Notes: a model not told the origin generated them from the sequence alone. 64,000 bases of DNA from JBMNFI01 sp050949225 (GCA_050949225.1 JBMNFI010000001.1:744001-808000); one strand, 5' to 3'. Shown: positions 1-9,407, counted from the first letter of the stretch. Translations and numbers: made by a program.

Positions 1-317
1 TTTCTCATATCCAAAGATTGATCAACATCTTTTCTCACACAAGCATCATTGCAAGGAGCCGGACAAAGCGCACAAACAATCTCTGGGAAAATAGCGTGAT
101 CCCGAAAAATTGAAAAAGCACTGTTAAAATTTTTCCTTTGCAGTTTAGTGAAAAATGCTAGAATGTCAAGATTTATAGGGCAACGATCTTGGCATGGCGG
201 ACCATCACCATTAATGCAATCATTTTCAATAAATTTTCCCATATCCTTGGACAACATTTTTCCGCTGGGCGGTGCGTTAATTAGGGAATCAATAATATCA
301 GAATCTTTTTTGTTCAT
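1..317 (-). CDS. Fe-S/FAD-type oxidoreductase, N-terminal part (runs off left edge)
   Basis: An open frame starts at an ATG at 317 behind an AAGAAAGAG ribosome site and stays open to the window edge, giving about 105 residues. Cysteines 42, 46, 82, 85, 89 and 93 form a C-x3-C ... C-x2-C-x3-C-x3-C pattern. That spacing is typical of the Fer4_20 domain found at the N-terminus of glutamate-synthase-small-subunit-like and dihydropyrimidine-dehydrogenase-like flavoproteins. It lies 126 bp downstream of the Mop aldehyde oxidoreductase on the same strand. I infer an NAD(P)H/FAD electron-transfer partner for that enzyme. The catalytic FAD and NAD domains are outside the window, so the exact family is open. 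Confidence 0.72.
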   Translation of the reverse strand, partial: MNKKDSDIIDSLINAPPSGKMLSKDMGKFIENDCINGDGPPCQDRCPINLDILAFFTKLQRKNFNSAFSIFRDHAIFPEIVCALCPAPCNDACVRKDVDQSLDMR

Positions 318-442
318 AAAAACATCTCTTTCTTAACATATAGCAAACAGTGCTACAGCAATTTTGACTGTAGCACTGCTGCGAAAAAACACAACATTAT
401 CTCACTTTAACAGTATCAATATTTGAGAATACATCTTCTTTT

Positions 443-3295
443 CTACAGAGCCAAACCAGGACCTGCAGCTTCCACTGGATTTTCTTCAATATCTTCTAAA
501 ACATCATAGAGTTCAGGGCCGAGATAATATTTATCAGGTTTCAATTCTTTACCTGCCGCCTTAGCTTCCATAGCAGCCTTAACTTTATCAGGTGTAGCAG
601 GAAGGTCATAAATCCTAACACCAACAGCATTGTTAATTGCATTGAGGATAGCAACGTGACCTGCAGATTGGAACCCTTCACAGCAACCAACAGAATGGAA
701 AGGTGCTGTTTTTCTGGGGGAAGCACAGTTGATCAAAACCATATCATCTGGAACTTCATCCGGGAATCTGAAACCGCATTTGATTAAATAAGCATACTCT
801 TTAGAGTCTTTGTAATCAGCGGAAAGAGCAAATTCCAGAGAGTGAGTCAAAGCACCATAAGCCTGACCTTCTACAGCTTGCAAACTGCCAATTTCACCGA
901 TATCATAAGCCATTACCATTTTGAGAACCGTAGTTTTACCGGTTGCTACATCAACTTCAACTTCGGAAACAAAAGCTACATAGTTATATTCTGGAGTAGG
1001 ATCGCCTTGTCCGGTATTAGGATCAAGATCCGTATTCAAAGCAGTGGTATCAAAGACACCCAAGTATTTTGTAGGAATATTTTCTGCAACCATTTCATCA
1101 TAAGTGCGATAGCTGCCATCTTCCTTACGCATTGCATCCATCAGTTGATTTGCTGCATCAATAGTAGCATTACCTGCCATATAGTGAGAACGGTTAGCAC
1201 CGGCTGGACCTGTCATTGGGCAAGTTTTTGTATCAGCCTGTACAACATGAATATCTTCCCATTTGATGCCTAGTGGTTCTAAAGCTTTATGAGTCAATAC
1301 CAAAGTACCAACGTCGGAACCCTGTCCTTGGTCTTCCCAAGTGTTGTAGTGAGTGATAGTACCATCTTCCATTAATTCGATAGCAACTTCAGCATGGTCA
1401 CTAGCACCACCCGTAATATTATAACCACCCAGGGCAATGCCTACACCACGTTTCTTTTCAGGTGTGCTATATTTCTTGCAATTTTCTTTACCTTGCTCAT
1501 AATACGGTTTAACTGCTTCCATTAAAGTTTCAAATGGATATTCTTTCCATTCCCAGCTATTAATGTTAGTATCACCAGGACGACCAATATTAATCCATCT
1601 GAAATCGTAAGGATCTATACCGGCTTTTTCTGCCAGCATATCAACCATAGCTTCCGACATGGTATAAGCCTGAGAGTTACCATAAGAACGATAAGCAGTA
1701 CCATAAGTGTTATTAGAATAACCAACCCTAGTTAAAGCTCTTACGCTAGGGATACTATAGCTGAAGCAAGGGAAGCGTTGTGCTTTGGATCCCAAGACGT
1801 CAGCCATTTCTGAATAAGCACCATGATCGTAAACAAAGTCAAATTCAAAACCGGTCATTTTACCGTCTTTGTCGCAGCCAAGTCTAGCATTAGAATAGTG
1901 GGCTGAACGTTTGCCGGAGAAGAATTGATGCTCATCATAAGACAAGGTCAAAGAAATAGGTGCATTCAAGGCCAAAGCTGCAGCCGCTGCAATACCTGTG
2001 CTGGCAGGGGAAATAGCATAACCAAAACTAGCACCGGTAGGATTTTGGATAACCCGCAACTTATCTTCCGGAATCCCCAAAGCAGCAGGCAAGGAAATCA
2101 TCGCCAAAATAATAGCTAAGTTTTTATTATGAACACATACAGCGCCATCTTCATCAATATAAGCCTGAGTAGTATCCGGCTCAATCACCAAGTGTGGCTG
2201 ACTGGTGCTGTAGAAGCTACCTTCTACCACATGCTCTGATTCGTCTAAAACATCACGAGTGTCCTCTTCACCTTTGAACAAAGGCAAATGCAAATATTCA
2301 TTAGGAACACCTTCATAAATATCTTGTGCACCGGGGGTTACAGCTTCCAAATAAGTCATATAAGCTGGCAATTCTTCAATGTCAACTTTAACAACTTTAG
2401 CGGCCGCACGAGCCTCTTCTCTGGAGTGAGCAGCTACAACTGCTACGATATCACCATATCTGTTAACTTTATCACCATTAATTAAAGGACGGTCAATACC
2501 ATCTGTTTTTGCACGAGGGTGACCAAGACCTAACATGATTAAGTTGGTGCCTTTAACATCTTTAGCGGTTAAAACTTTTACAACGCCAGGCATTGCTTCC
2601 GCTTCTGTAACATCGATACTTCTAATTCTACCATGATGAACACGTGGTTGCACCACAGCCAAGTGTAAAGTACCCGGAGGCATTTTCAAAGCAAGATCAT
2701 CACCAAAGTCACAAGTACCGGTAACTTTACCTAAAGCAGCCGGACGAGGTACATTGGAACCATAGATTTGGCCATCTGCACCAGCTTTAAAGGTTATATC
2801 TTCCATAGTTGCCTCACCGCGCATAACTTTTGCAGCTTCCATTACGCAGTCAACTAAAGGTTTCCACCCTGTGCAACGACAAGCGTTTTTATTCTTCGTA
2901 AACCATTGACGTACTTCATCCCGAGTAGGACTGGGGTTCTCTTTCAAGAGAGCATATGACGAAACGATAAACCCTGGAGAACAAAAACCACACTGTACTC
3001 CGCCAAAGGTAATCCAGGCTTGCTGCAAGGGATGTAGGTTTCTAGCTGTGCCAATACCTTCGATTGTCAGAATTTCAGCAAAATCCTTAACATTTTTCAT
3101 TTTCTTGACACAAGAGCGAACCACTTTGCCATCCAAGATCACACTACAAGCACCACATTGACCAACATTACAGCCAATTTTGGTACCGGTCAAGCCAATT
3201 CTTCTCAGCAAATCTGCCAAAGAATCGGTTTCTGGATCACAAACCACGGCGCGTTCTGCTCCATTAATGACTAACCAAACTTTTCTTAGAGCCAT
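443..3295 (-). CDS. mop: Molybdopterin-dependent aldehyde oxidoreductase (Mop family)
   Basis: This is a single-chain xanthine-oxidase-family enzyme of 950 residues, close to the usual Mop length of about 907. The plant-type [2Fe-2S] domain has Cys 42, 47, 50 and 62. The second, helical [2Fe-2S] domain has a CGFC motif near residue 103 and ACRCTGW near 140. The remainder is the large molybdenum cofactor-binding domain, starting near 180. Near the C-terminus a GCCEGFQSA motif probably carries the active-site glutamate. There is no FAD domain, as in Desulfovibrio-type Mop, so electrons must pass to another protein, perhaps the flavoprotein encoded just downstream. Family members oxidise aldehydes to acids; the substrate cannot be read from sequence. 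The AAGGAAGGTG ribosome site fixes the start. Confidence 0.9.
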   Translation of the reverse strand: MALRKVWLVINGAERAVVCDPETDSLADLLRRIGLTGTKIGCNVGQCGACSVILDGKVVRSCVKKMKNVKDFAEILTIEGIGTARNLHPLQQAWITFGGVQCGFCSPGFIVSSYALLKENPSPTRDEVRQWFTKNKNACRCTGWKPLVDCVMEAAKVMRGEATMEDITFKAGADGQIYGSNVPRPAALGKVTGTCDFGDDLALKMPPGTLHLAVVQPRVHHGRIRSIDVTEAEAMPGVVKVLTAKDVKGTNLIMLGLGHPRAKTDGIDRPLINGDKVNRYGDIVAVVAAHSREEARAAAKVVKVDIEELPAYMTYLEAVTPGAQDIYEGVPNEYLHLPLFKGEEDTRDVLDESEHVVEGSFYSTSQPHLVIEPDTTQAYIDEDGAVCVHNKNLAIILAMISLPAALGIPEDKLRVIQNPTGASFGYAISPASTGIAAAAALALNAPISLTLSYDEHQFFSGKRSAHYSNARLGCDKDGKMTGFEFDFVYDHGAYSEMADVLGSKAQRFPCFSYSIPSVRALTRVGYSNNTYGTAYRSYGNSQAYTMSEAMVDMLAEKAGIDPYDFRWINIGRPGDTNINSWEWKEYPFETLMEAVKPYYEQGKENCKKYSTPEKKRGVGIALGGYNITGGASDHAEVAIELMEDGTITHYNTWEDQGQGSDVGTLVLTHKALEPLGIKWEDIHVVQADTKTCPMTGPAGANRSHYMAGNATIDAANQLMDAMRKEDGSYRTYDEMVAENIPTKYLGVFDTTALNTDLDPNTGQGDPTPEYNYVAFVSEVEVDVATGKTTVLKMVMAYDIGEIGSLQAVEGQAYGALTHSLEFALSADYKDSKEYAYLIKCGFRFPDEVPDDMVLINCASPRKTAPFHSVGCCEGFQSAGHVAILNAINNAVGVRIYDLPATPDKVKAAMEAKAAGKELKPDKYYLGPELYDVLEDIEENPVEAAGPGLAL

Positions 3296-3458
3296 TTTAA
3301 TACACCTTCCTTTTTTCTATTTAAAAATAACATTTTTAGGACATCTTGATGCCCTTTTATAGCCTTCATGTTAAACCTACTATAACGACAGTTAAAATAA
3401 TTGGATAATTCGGCAGAAAACAAGAGCTAAATTCATCTATCTGCAGAATAAATAGCCT

Positions 3459-3470
3459 ATGTTCCAACAT
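3459..3470. promoter_or_regulatory. Small palindrome upstream of mop, possible AraC site
   Basis: The perfect 12-bp palindrome ATGTTCCAACAT lies about 165 bp before the mop start, in the gap between mop and the AraC-type regulator. No good -35 box is seen for mop, which would suit an activator-dependent promoter. A role as an AraC target is inference only. Confidence 0.25.
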
Positions 3471-3507
3471 GAAAAACTGAACTGTTTTTATTGAAATTGG
3501 CTCGTTT

Positions 3508-4455
3508 TTACTCGGCATACAAGCTAATTTTTCTCTTAATATCTTGGGATGGTAAAATTAAACGTTCATGTTTTCGCACACCCGTACTGATGCCATCACC
3601 TTCATTATCCTTTTTATTATTTCTGTTAAGAATGTCGATATAAGTATTGCGAAACTTCACGGGAGAAGTATCCGCAAAATGCTTAAATTCTTTAATAAAA
3701 TGGGATTGATCAAAATAACCTGCTTCATAAACAACATCCGAAATATCAATCATTTTCTCTGTTGCAATCATACGCAAAGCATTTTGAAAGCGTACAATGC
3801 GGCTGTAATACTTAATTGAAATACCATAGGTCTCTTTAAATTTTTCACGACAATGGCGTTCAGAATAACCGGTTTCACTTTCAATCTCTTCCAAGCCAAT
3901 CCTGCCACCTGATAAGCAAACCAAAATCGCACAACATTCCACAAGATTCGGCGTATATTTCTCATCTATCAAATGAGACATCGCATAATTTTGAAAAGAC
4001 TTAATGCGATCATGGAGATTGCCTTTAGCTGCAATATTATCCATGATTGACTGAGTCTTGTAAATACTGTCTAATTTTACAGTCTGGTTTTTCAGCTCTT
4101 TAAACTCTGCTTCCGGGGTCTTTACCCCCGCTACAGAATATGGTTTAAAACCAAAATAGGTTGTATTGGGTTCTAACATAATCTTAGAAAAGTCCTCATA
4201 GACTCCGGACACCAGAGCCACAGGATCACTTTCACTGCATTTGAAAATAATATTTATGCAGGCATCCGGCATAATACCTACAAAACAATCATTGCGATCA
4301 CCAGTAGTAAACTGGTAGTACAAAGCACTATTTTTTGTGCAAACGGGATTCCACTCTACCAATCTTTGCTCATAATTGAGAGCAGAGGAGCCAAGCCATG
4401 GCTGCTGTGGGGGTGGGACTTTTTGCAATTGATTGATGATTTTACTGTAATCCAT
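3508..4455 (-). CDS. AraC-family transcriptional regulator
   Basis: The protein has 315 residues. The C-terminal part, about residues 185-285, has the two helix-turn-helix segments of the AraC/XylS family; SERHCREKFKETYGIS and FDQSHFIKEFK are typical of its recognition helices and linker. The N-terminal part looks like the DUF6597-type sensor domain (QFTTGDRND, MPDACINIIF). It sits directly upstream of mop on the same strand, so it is the likely regulator of the aldehyde oxidoreductase; its ligand is unknown. The start follows GAGGAAGGA with a somewhat long spacer of about 12 bp. Confidence 0.85.
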   Translation of the reverse strand: MDYSKIINQLQKVPPPQQPWLGSSALNYEQRLVEWNPVCTKNSALYYQFTTGDRNDCFVGIMPDACINIIFKCSESDPVALVSGVYEDFSKIMLEPNTTYFGFKPYSVAGVKTPEAEFKELKNQTVKLDSIYKTQSIMDNIAAKGNLHDRIKSFQNYAMSHLIDEKYTPNLVECCAILVCLSGGRIGLEEIESETGYSERHCREKFKETYGISIKYYSRIVRFQNALRMIATEKMIDISDVVYEAGYFDQSHFIKEFKHFADTSPVKFRNTYIDILNRNNKKDNEGDGISTGVRKHERLILPSQDIKRKISLYAE

Positions 4456-4506
4456 TATTTCAATTCGTCCTTCCTCATCAACATTTTTTAGGACTTACCT
4501 ATCAGA

Positions 4507-4534
4507 TATATTATACTCAATTGAGTATAATATA
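4507..4534. promoter_or_regulatory. Perfect 28-bp palindrome, candidate operator/promoter of the AraC gene
   Basis: Positions 4507-4520 and 4521-4534 are exact reverse complements, centred on CAATTG. Each arm contains TATAAT on its outgoing strand (TTGAGTATAATATA). It lies about 50 bp before the AraC-type gene, in the interval after the hppA terminator. Placement over a -10-like box suggests an operator or autoregulatory site. No protein can be assigned from sequence alone. Confidence 0.5.
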
Positions 4535-4697
4535 GACATGGTTCTTTTACCTGTTTTTCATCATACCTATTTAATTATATACTTTTGAGGCAATTTATAC
4601 AACACCTTTAGGGATTTTTGTATAGATATTTGCTAAAAAGGTCTTTTTATTATCATTAATTATGCTAATATTACACCTTTACAAATTTTTACCAACA

Positions 4698-4727
4698 AAA
4701 AAGGAGAGCATTAATGCTCTCCTTTTT
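4698..4727 (-). terminator. Rho-independent terminator of hppA
   Basis: A perfect 30-bp palindrome with core GAGAGCATTAATGCTCTC is flanked by A5 and T5, only 23 bp past the hppA stop. On the minus strand the stem is followed by a T run, as expected of an intrinsic terminator. Confidence 0.85.
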
Positions 4728-4749
4728 ATTATAAATTATTAGAAAATAA

Positions 4750-6711
4750 TTATCTAAACAGTAATGGCGCAATAATTAAGGAAATTGTACCCATAACCTT
4801 AATCAAGGCATTAATTGAAGGGCCGGCAGTATCCTTAAAAGGATCCCCCACAGTATCACCCACAACGGCTGCTTTATGGGCCTCACTGCCCTTACCGCCA
4901 TGATGCCCTAATTCAATATATTTTTTAGCATTATCCCAGGCACCGCCAGCATTTGCCATCATAATCGCCAGCATCAAACCACTGGCAGTAACCCCGGCCA
5001 GCATACCTCCAAGAGCGGCTTTACCAATGATAAAACCAACGGCTAAAGGTGCCGCAACGGCCAACACCCCAGGAGCAATCATCTGTCTGATAGCGGCTTT
5101 CGTACTAATATCAACACATTTAGCATAGTCGGGCTTACCCGTGCCTTCCATAATCCCGGGAATTTCTTTAAATTGGCGACGGACTTCCTCAATCATCTCA
5201 AAAGCGGCCTTGCCCACTGCATCCATGGCAAAAGAGCAAAAAAGATAAGGAATAGCAGCACCAATCAAGACACCAATCATCACAGTCGGCTGCAAAATAT
5301 CCAATCCGCCAATATTAGCTTCCTGCGCAAAGGCATTAAATAATGCCAGAGCAGTCAAGGCAGCAGACCCAATTGCAAAACCTTTGGCTACAGCAGCGGT
5401 GGTATTACCTACAGAATCAAGCTTGTCCGTAATCTCTCTTACCTCAGAAGGCAGCTCCGCCATTTCCGAAATCCCACCGGCATTGTCAGCGATCGGACCA
5501 AAAGAATCAATTGCGACAATCATACCGGCTGTGGACAGCATTCCTACAGCAGCCATAGCAATCCCAAAAACTCCAGCAAATTGAAAAGCTGCAAAAATAG
5601 CTACACAAATAACTAAGACAGGGAAAATAGGACTTCCTAAACCAACAGCCAAACCACTGATAATGTTGGTGGCCGCACCGGTTTCAGAAGCTTTAGCAAT
5701 CTTTTGTGTCGGTTTTCTAGTATTCGATGTATAATATTCTGTCAATAAACCAATAGCGATATTGGCAATCAGACCCATTAACACAGCTAAAAAAAGCATG
5801 GTCCCTTGTTCAGGGAAAACAGTTCTGCATACCAAAAAGGCTAAGACAGCTGTAATAATATTAGTGCCCCATAGGCCTTTATTTAAAGCCATCTGCGGAT
5901 TCGCACCCTCGCCTGTACGAACAAAGAAACAACTGATGATAGAAGCAATAACACCTGCCCCTGCAATTAGAAGCGGCAAAATAGCACCGGTCGCACCAAA
6001 GGCGTAAACACCAATCAACATAGCGGCAATTGTTGAAGCAGCAAAGGATTCAAATAAGTCTGCACCCATACCTGCTGTATCACCAACATTATCGCCAACG
6101 TTATCAGCAATCACGGCCGGATTGCGCGGATCGTCTTCCGGAATACCCGCCTCAACCTTACCTACCAGGTCAGCACCAACATCAGCAGCTTTGGTAAAAA
6201 TACCACCGCCAACACGGGCGAATAAAGCAATCAAGCTGGCCCCAAAGGCAAAACTGTTAATAGTTACTACGTTTTCAAAAATAAGGTATAAAATAGTAAC
6301 GCCTAAAATACCCAAACCAACAACAGCCAAGCCCATTACGGCACCGCCACGAAACGAGACCCCTAAAGCAGCATTTAAGCTAGTTCGTGCGGCTTGAGTA
6401 GTGCGGGCATTAGCGCGAGTGGCGATATACATACCAATATACCCTGCTAAAGCAGATAAAATTGCACCGGCCACAAAAGAACTGGCAGTTGCCCACCCTG
6501 TAGCAATCCACAATACCACAAAAATAATAATAACAAAAGGAATTAGTGTTTTATACTCTCGACCCAAAAATGCCATAGCACCTTCTTGAATAGCTTTGGA
6601 TATTTCCTGCATCTTGGCATTACCGGGATCTTTTTTTAGAACACTTCTGGTCATGAAAAGGGCAAAAACAACGGCTAGTATACCGGCAATAATCGGCATC
6701 CATAAATTCAT
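4750..6711 (-). CDS. hppA: K+-dependent membrane-bound proton/sodium-translocating pyrophosphatase
   Basis: This integral membrane pyrophosphatase couples hydrolysis of PPi to H+ or Na+ export. I start it at 6711 (sequence MNLWMPIIAG) because AGAGGAGGAAG lies just before it; an upstream ATG at 6753 has no ribosome site. That gives 653 residues with about 16 hydrophobic segments. The PPi/Mg-binding loop near residue 200 has DVGADLVGKVE and then DNVGDNVGDTAG. A second acidic loop, DTVGDPFKDTAGPS, lies near the C-terminus. The GNTTAAVAKG motif carries Ala where K+-independent enzymes have Lys, which points to the K+-stimulated class. Whether H+ or Na+ is pumped is not decided by eye. It is a single gene with its own terminator. 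Confidence 0.95.
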   Translation of the reverse strand: MNLWMPIIAGILAVVFALFMTRSVLKKDPGNAKMQEISKAIQEGAMAFLGREYKTLIPFVIIIFVVLWIATGWATASSFVAGAILSALAGYIGMYIATRANARTTQAARTSLNAALGVSFRGGAVMGLAVVGLGILGVTILYLIFENVVTINSFAFGASLIALFARVGGGIFTKAADVGADLVGKVEAGIPEDDPRNPAVIADNVGDNVGDTAGMGADLFESFAASTIAAMLIGVYAFGATGAILPLLIAGAGVIASIISCFFVRTGEGANPQMALNKGLWGTNIITAVLAFLVCRTVFPEQGTMLFLAVLMGLIANIAIGLLTEYYTSNTRKPTQKIAKASETGAATNIISGLAVGLGSPIFPVLVICVAIFAAFQFAGVFGIAMAAVGMLSTAGMIVAIDSFGPIADNAGGISEMAELPSEVREITDKLDSVGNTTAAVAKGFAIGSAALTALALFNAFAQEANIGGLDILQPTVMIGVLIGAAIPYLFCSFAMDAVGKAAFEMIEEVRRQFKEIPGIMEGTGKPDYAKCVDISTKAAIRQMIAPGVLAVAAPLAVGFIIGKAALGGMLAGVTASGLMLAIMMANAGGAWDNAKKYIELGHHGGKGSEAHKAAVVGDTVGDPFKDTAGPSINALIKVMGTISLIIAPLLFR

Positions 6712-6842
6712 TTTTACAATCTTCCTCCTCTTTGTTAGATAATTAAAAAACAAACATCACCCTTTAGGGGAAACTTCCTTAATAATCTCATTAGTGCAAA
6801 AAATACAATAAATTATGGCAAATATAACAATACCTGCGCAAA

Positions 6843-6868
6843 TGAAAAAATCAAGGCTGAACCAGCCT
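6843..6868 (-). promoter_or_regulatory. Terminator-like hairpin in the hppA leader
   Basis: On the minus strand AGGCTG-GTT-CAGCCT (6854-6868) is followed by TTGATTTTTT. No gene lies upstream of it on that strand in this gap, so it would interrupt the hppA leader. It could be an attenuator or part of a riboswitch expression platform. No known aptamer was recognised. Confidence 0.35.
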
Positions 6869-7440
6869 CACCCCCTGTTGTAAATTTTAATATTATAATC
6901 ATAAAATCACAAGTGAGTAATAAAATGATTTTTTTACCCTTATTAATTATATTAGTCTCTTGCCATAAAAGCAATGTTTATTTTACTATATCCCTTAAAA
7001 AATGCTAAAAAGAATAAACTTATCTCAAAATGGGTGTCTATTCTTAAGATTTTTATGGTCCTCTTTGCCTTTATTATACCAAGAGGTGACAAATTACGTT
7101 ATAAAACCGGGATAATCATAAATTATTTTTTCTCAAAATAACCTTCCTCGCTACCTTTCCCCTTTTCGAAATATCAGACACGCAAAATAAACCTCCGGGT
7201 CTCTTTTAAAGAACAACCTGTCTTAATTAATACAAAGCCCTACAATTATTCCGGTCACGATAATGACGGAAAAGACACACGTTTTTTTAAAAGATTAACA
7301 ATCCGGCAAAAGATAAGAAATCTAAGGGAGAATTAACAACAGTTTTTTATGTTTTATTAACTTATCTCCTCATATCCAAGCTGAACCTAATAGTCTAAAT
7401 CTTCACCTTTTTTAAACAACATTTTACCTGTTTTTCGATC

Positions 7441-7470
7441 TTGACAGGGATCTGTTCTTTGTGATAGAGT
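7441..7470 (+). promoter_or_regulatory. Sigma-A-type promoter of acetate transporter gene
   Basis: A perfect -35 box TTGACA (7441-7446) is followed after 18 bp by TAGAGT (7465-7470), preceded by TGA as in an extended -10. It lies 46 bp before the start codon. Confidence 0.6.
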
Positions 7471-7516
7471 TACTGAAAATATAGGTTGTTTCGACAAAGG
7501 AGGTGAAGATAGGTAT

Positions 7517-8086
7517 ATGACATATGAAGATTCTTCTAAAAAAGCTGCTAATCCCGCTCCCTTAGGATTACTGAGTTTTGGCGTTACGGTTGTTACACTC
7601 AGTTTGCACTATTTGGGGGTGATTGAATTTAACATAGGCATTGTAGCCATGGGGCTTGTATTGGGAGGCCTGGCGCAAATTGTTGCCGGATTAATTGAAT
7701 ATCGCAATAATAACTTTTTGATCGCTACTGTTTTTGTAGCTTATGGGATGCTGTGGTGGTCGCTGGTTATAATCTGGGTCAACCCTTTTGCCGGCACCAT
7801 TGCTCCCATTGACGGCATGACAATGGGTTTTTATCTCTTAATGTGGGGGATTATAACGCTGTTTTTCTCTATATGTGCCCTCAAGGAAAACCTTTTTACA
7901 AAAATAGTGTTTTTCGCCCTAACAGCAGTCTTTCTATTGCTGTCAACTTATGATTTTACCGGCATAGTCGCTATATCCAGAGTGGCCGGCATAATTGGTG
8001 TTTTTGCCGGAGCCGGCGCTATTTATATTGGTTTAGCTCATTTGGTTAATATTACATATAAGCGCAATATCCTGCCACTGGGCTAG
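7517..8086 (+). CDS. satP: GPR1/FUN34/YaaH (SatP) family acetate transporter
   Basis: The 189-residue protein has six predicted membrane segments and the family signature NPAPLGLLSFG at residues 12-22. The motif YRNNNFLIATVF follows near residue 62. SatP-type proteins move acetate or succinate across the cytoplasmic membrane, probably with protons. Length matches bacterial SatP (about 188). The ribosome site AAAGGAGGTG, 10 bp before the ATG, is strong. It is a single gene with its own promoter. Possible link: acetate is a likely end product or carbon source in this anaerobe. Confidence 0.9.
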   Translation: MTYEDSSKKAANPAPLGLLSFGVTVVTLSLHYLGVIEFNIGIVAMGLVLGGLAQIVAGLIEYRNNNFLIATVFVAYGMLWWSLVIIWVNPFAGTIAPIDGMTMGFYLLMWGIITLFFSICALKENLFTKIVFFALTAVFLLLSTYDFTGIVAISRVAGIIGVFAGAGAIYIGLAHLVNITYKRNILPLG

Positions 8087-8135
8087 AAAATTATTTAATG
8101 CTCTTAACTAAAAAGGACAACTGATGATTTGAAAA

Positions 8136-8175
8136 AAGAAAAGAATGTTTCATTTACATGATTCATTCTTTTCTT
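8136..8175 (+). terminator. Inverted repeat after satP, possible terminator
   Basis: Twelve-base arms AAGAAAAGAATG (8136-8147) and CATTCTTTTCTT (8164-8175) are perfect complements with a 16-nt loop. The downstream T tract is short, so termination strength is uncertain. Confidence 0.5.
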
Positions 8176-8312
8176 GACTACCTACCTCAAAAACCTGATC
8201 TCAACGGCTAAAATATCTACTATATTATACCGTAAAAAAACAACACTTCTGTATGGACATCCAATTACTACTCTTTGGGACTCTTTATAAATACTAAATA
8301 GAGGAGGCAAAA

Positions 8313-8852
8313 ATGTATTATTCAACAATTTACCCATCGCCCCTAGGCCTAATTACTTTGGCCTGTAACGGTGATAACTTGGTTGGTTTGTGGATAAAAG
8401 GACAGAAACATTATGGCAAATCTATTCCCGAAAACTTGATAGAAAAGGATAACTTACCTGTCTTTATTGCTGCAAAAAACTGGTTAGACAGCTATTTTGC
8501 AGGGGAAAACCCCGCTATTTCTGCATTATCCTTGTCTCCTAAAGGCAGCGACTTTCGTCAAAAGGTCTGGAGCCTTTTATGCGAAATTCCTTATGGGCAA
8601 ACTACTACCTACGGAGAAATTGCTAAAAAAGTGGCCCTAAAATTGCAAAGGCCAAGCATGTCCAGTCAGGCAGTTGGCGGTGCTGTGGGACACAATCCCC
8701 TTTCTATTATTATTCCCTGTCATCGAGTTGTAGGATCTGATGGCAGCCTAACAGGTTATGCCGGTGGCTTAAAAACAAAAATTAAGCTGCTCGAGTTAGA
8801 AGGTGCCGATATGTCAAAGCTGTTTATCCCTAAAAAAGGCACAGCCCTTTAA
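8313..8852 (+). CDS. ogt: Methylated-DNA--[protein]-cysteine S-methyltransferase
   Basis: This DNA repair protein removes methyl groups from O6-methylguanine by suicide transfer to its own cysteine. The active-site motif PCHRV has Cys136. The helix-turn-helix region (TTYGEIAKKVA) is at about residues 98-108 and the GYAGGLKTKIKLLELE tail follows the active site. Length, 179 residues, is normal for Ogt. The start follows GAGGAGGCAAAA. A short insertion, KVALKLQRPSMSSQAVG, sits between the HTH and the active site, as in many Firmicute homologues. It is monocistronic. Confidence 0.92.
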   Translation: MYYSTIYPSPLGLITLACNGDNLVGLWIKGQKHYGKSIPENLIEKDNLPVFIAAKNWLDSYFAGENPAISALSLSPKGSDFRQKVWSLLCEIPYGQTTTYGEIAKKVALKLQRPSMSSQAVGGAVGHNPLSIIIPCHRVVGSDGSLTGYAGGLKTKIKLLELEGADMSKLFIPKKGTAL

Positions 8853-9374
8853 TAATTGCAGCGTATTTAAAATCTTACAAAAAACTGCAAAAAATATGGT
8901 TTTTTATCGAAAAATAAAAGCCTTATTGTCGCAACAGTCGTGGGGCAAATACTTATATTTATTCACTTTGTGCAAGTTTTTTACTGTCAAAAGAATAGCC
9001 GAATAATCAAGGGATATCTCTGCCAAAACGGCGATAATATTCGACACCCCCCCCCGATGGTAATAGGGTGCGTTCTGCATCATTTAGCAGTCTTATCACA
9101 CGACAGCTACTCAACAGGTGATTCTTTATGCCGGAGGCATAACCGCAATAGTTTCTGCAGTTTTCTTTTCATGGTCATCCCTGACAAAATACCAACAAGC
9201 CCTTGCAGCCAACTTAACTGCAAGGGCTTTTCTCAAGCTGAATTTTTCTATCTTATTTTATTGTGCGCCAACCAAAGCGAAGACGCTGATCTCTCATATA
9301 TAATTACAAACCCTTTTGCCAAACACAGAAGGCATGTGACTCCTTATATCCGCTATACTGGGGTAAAAATAAAT
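8853..9374. other. Intergenic region, possibly decayed sequence
   Basis: Several short open frames exist on the plus strand, but none has a good ribosome site or recognisable domains. The stretch contains a C9 run (9047-9055), a TTATGCC/GGCATAA inverted repeat (9126-9142) and a strong hairpin at 9197-9229. It may be remains of a lost gene; no function can be supported. Confidence 0.35.
9197..9232 (+). terminator. Strong intrinsic terminator hairpin
   Basis: Twelve-base perfect arms AAGCCCTTGCAG (9197-9208) and CTGCAAGGGCTT (9218-9229) run directly into a T-rich tail on the plus strand. It lies 345 bp past ogt with no evident gene between. Confidence 0.7.
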
Positions 9375-9407
9375 CCGCCCTCGTCATCAATTGATGACGG
9401 GAGCGGA
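9375..9407 (-). terminator. Terminator of the serC-serA operon
   Basis: The palindrome CGTCATCAATTGATGACG (9382-9399), extended by partly paired CCGC/GCGG flanks, is followed on the minus strand by ATTTATTTTTA. It lies about 30 bp past the serA stop. Confidence 0.75.

Larger units (their letters stand above)
6712..7516. other. 805-bp intergenic region with long hppA leader
   Basis: No convincing gene is seen. On the minus strand an extended -10 box (TTGGTATAAT, -10 at 7073-7078) would start an hppA leader of about 350 nt. A second TATAAT occurs nearer the gene, at about 6894. The right end holds the promoter of the plus-strand acetate transporter. Confidence 0.4.

Noticed and set aside
9118..9303. 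Plus-strand 61-codon frame with a hydrophobic start in the ogt-serA gap
   Set aside because: No ribosome site, no recognisable domain, and it runs through the terminator hairpin at 9197-9229.
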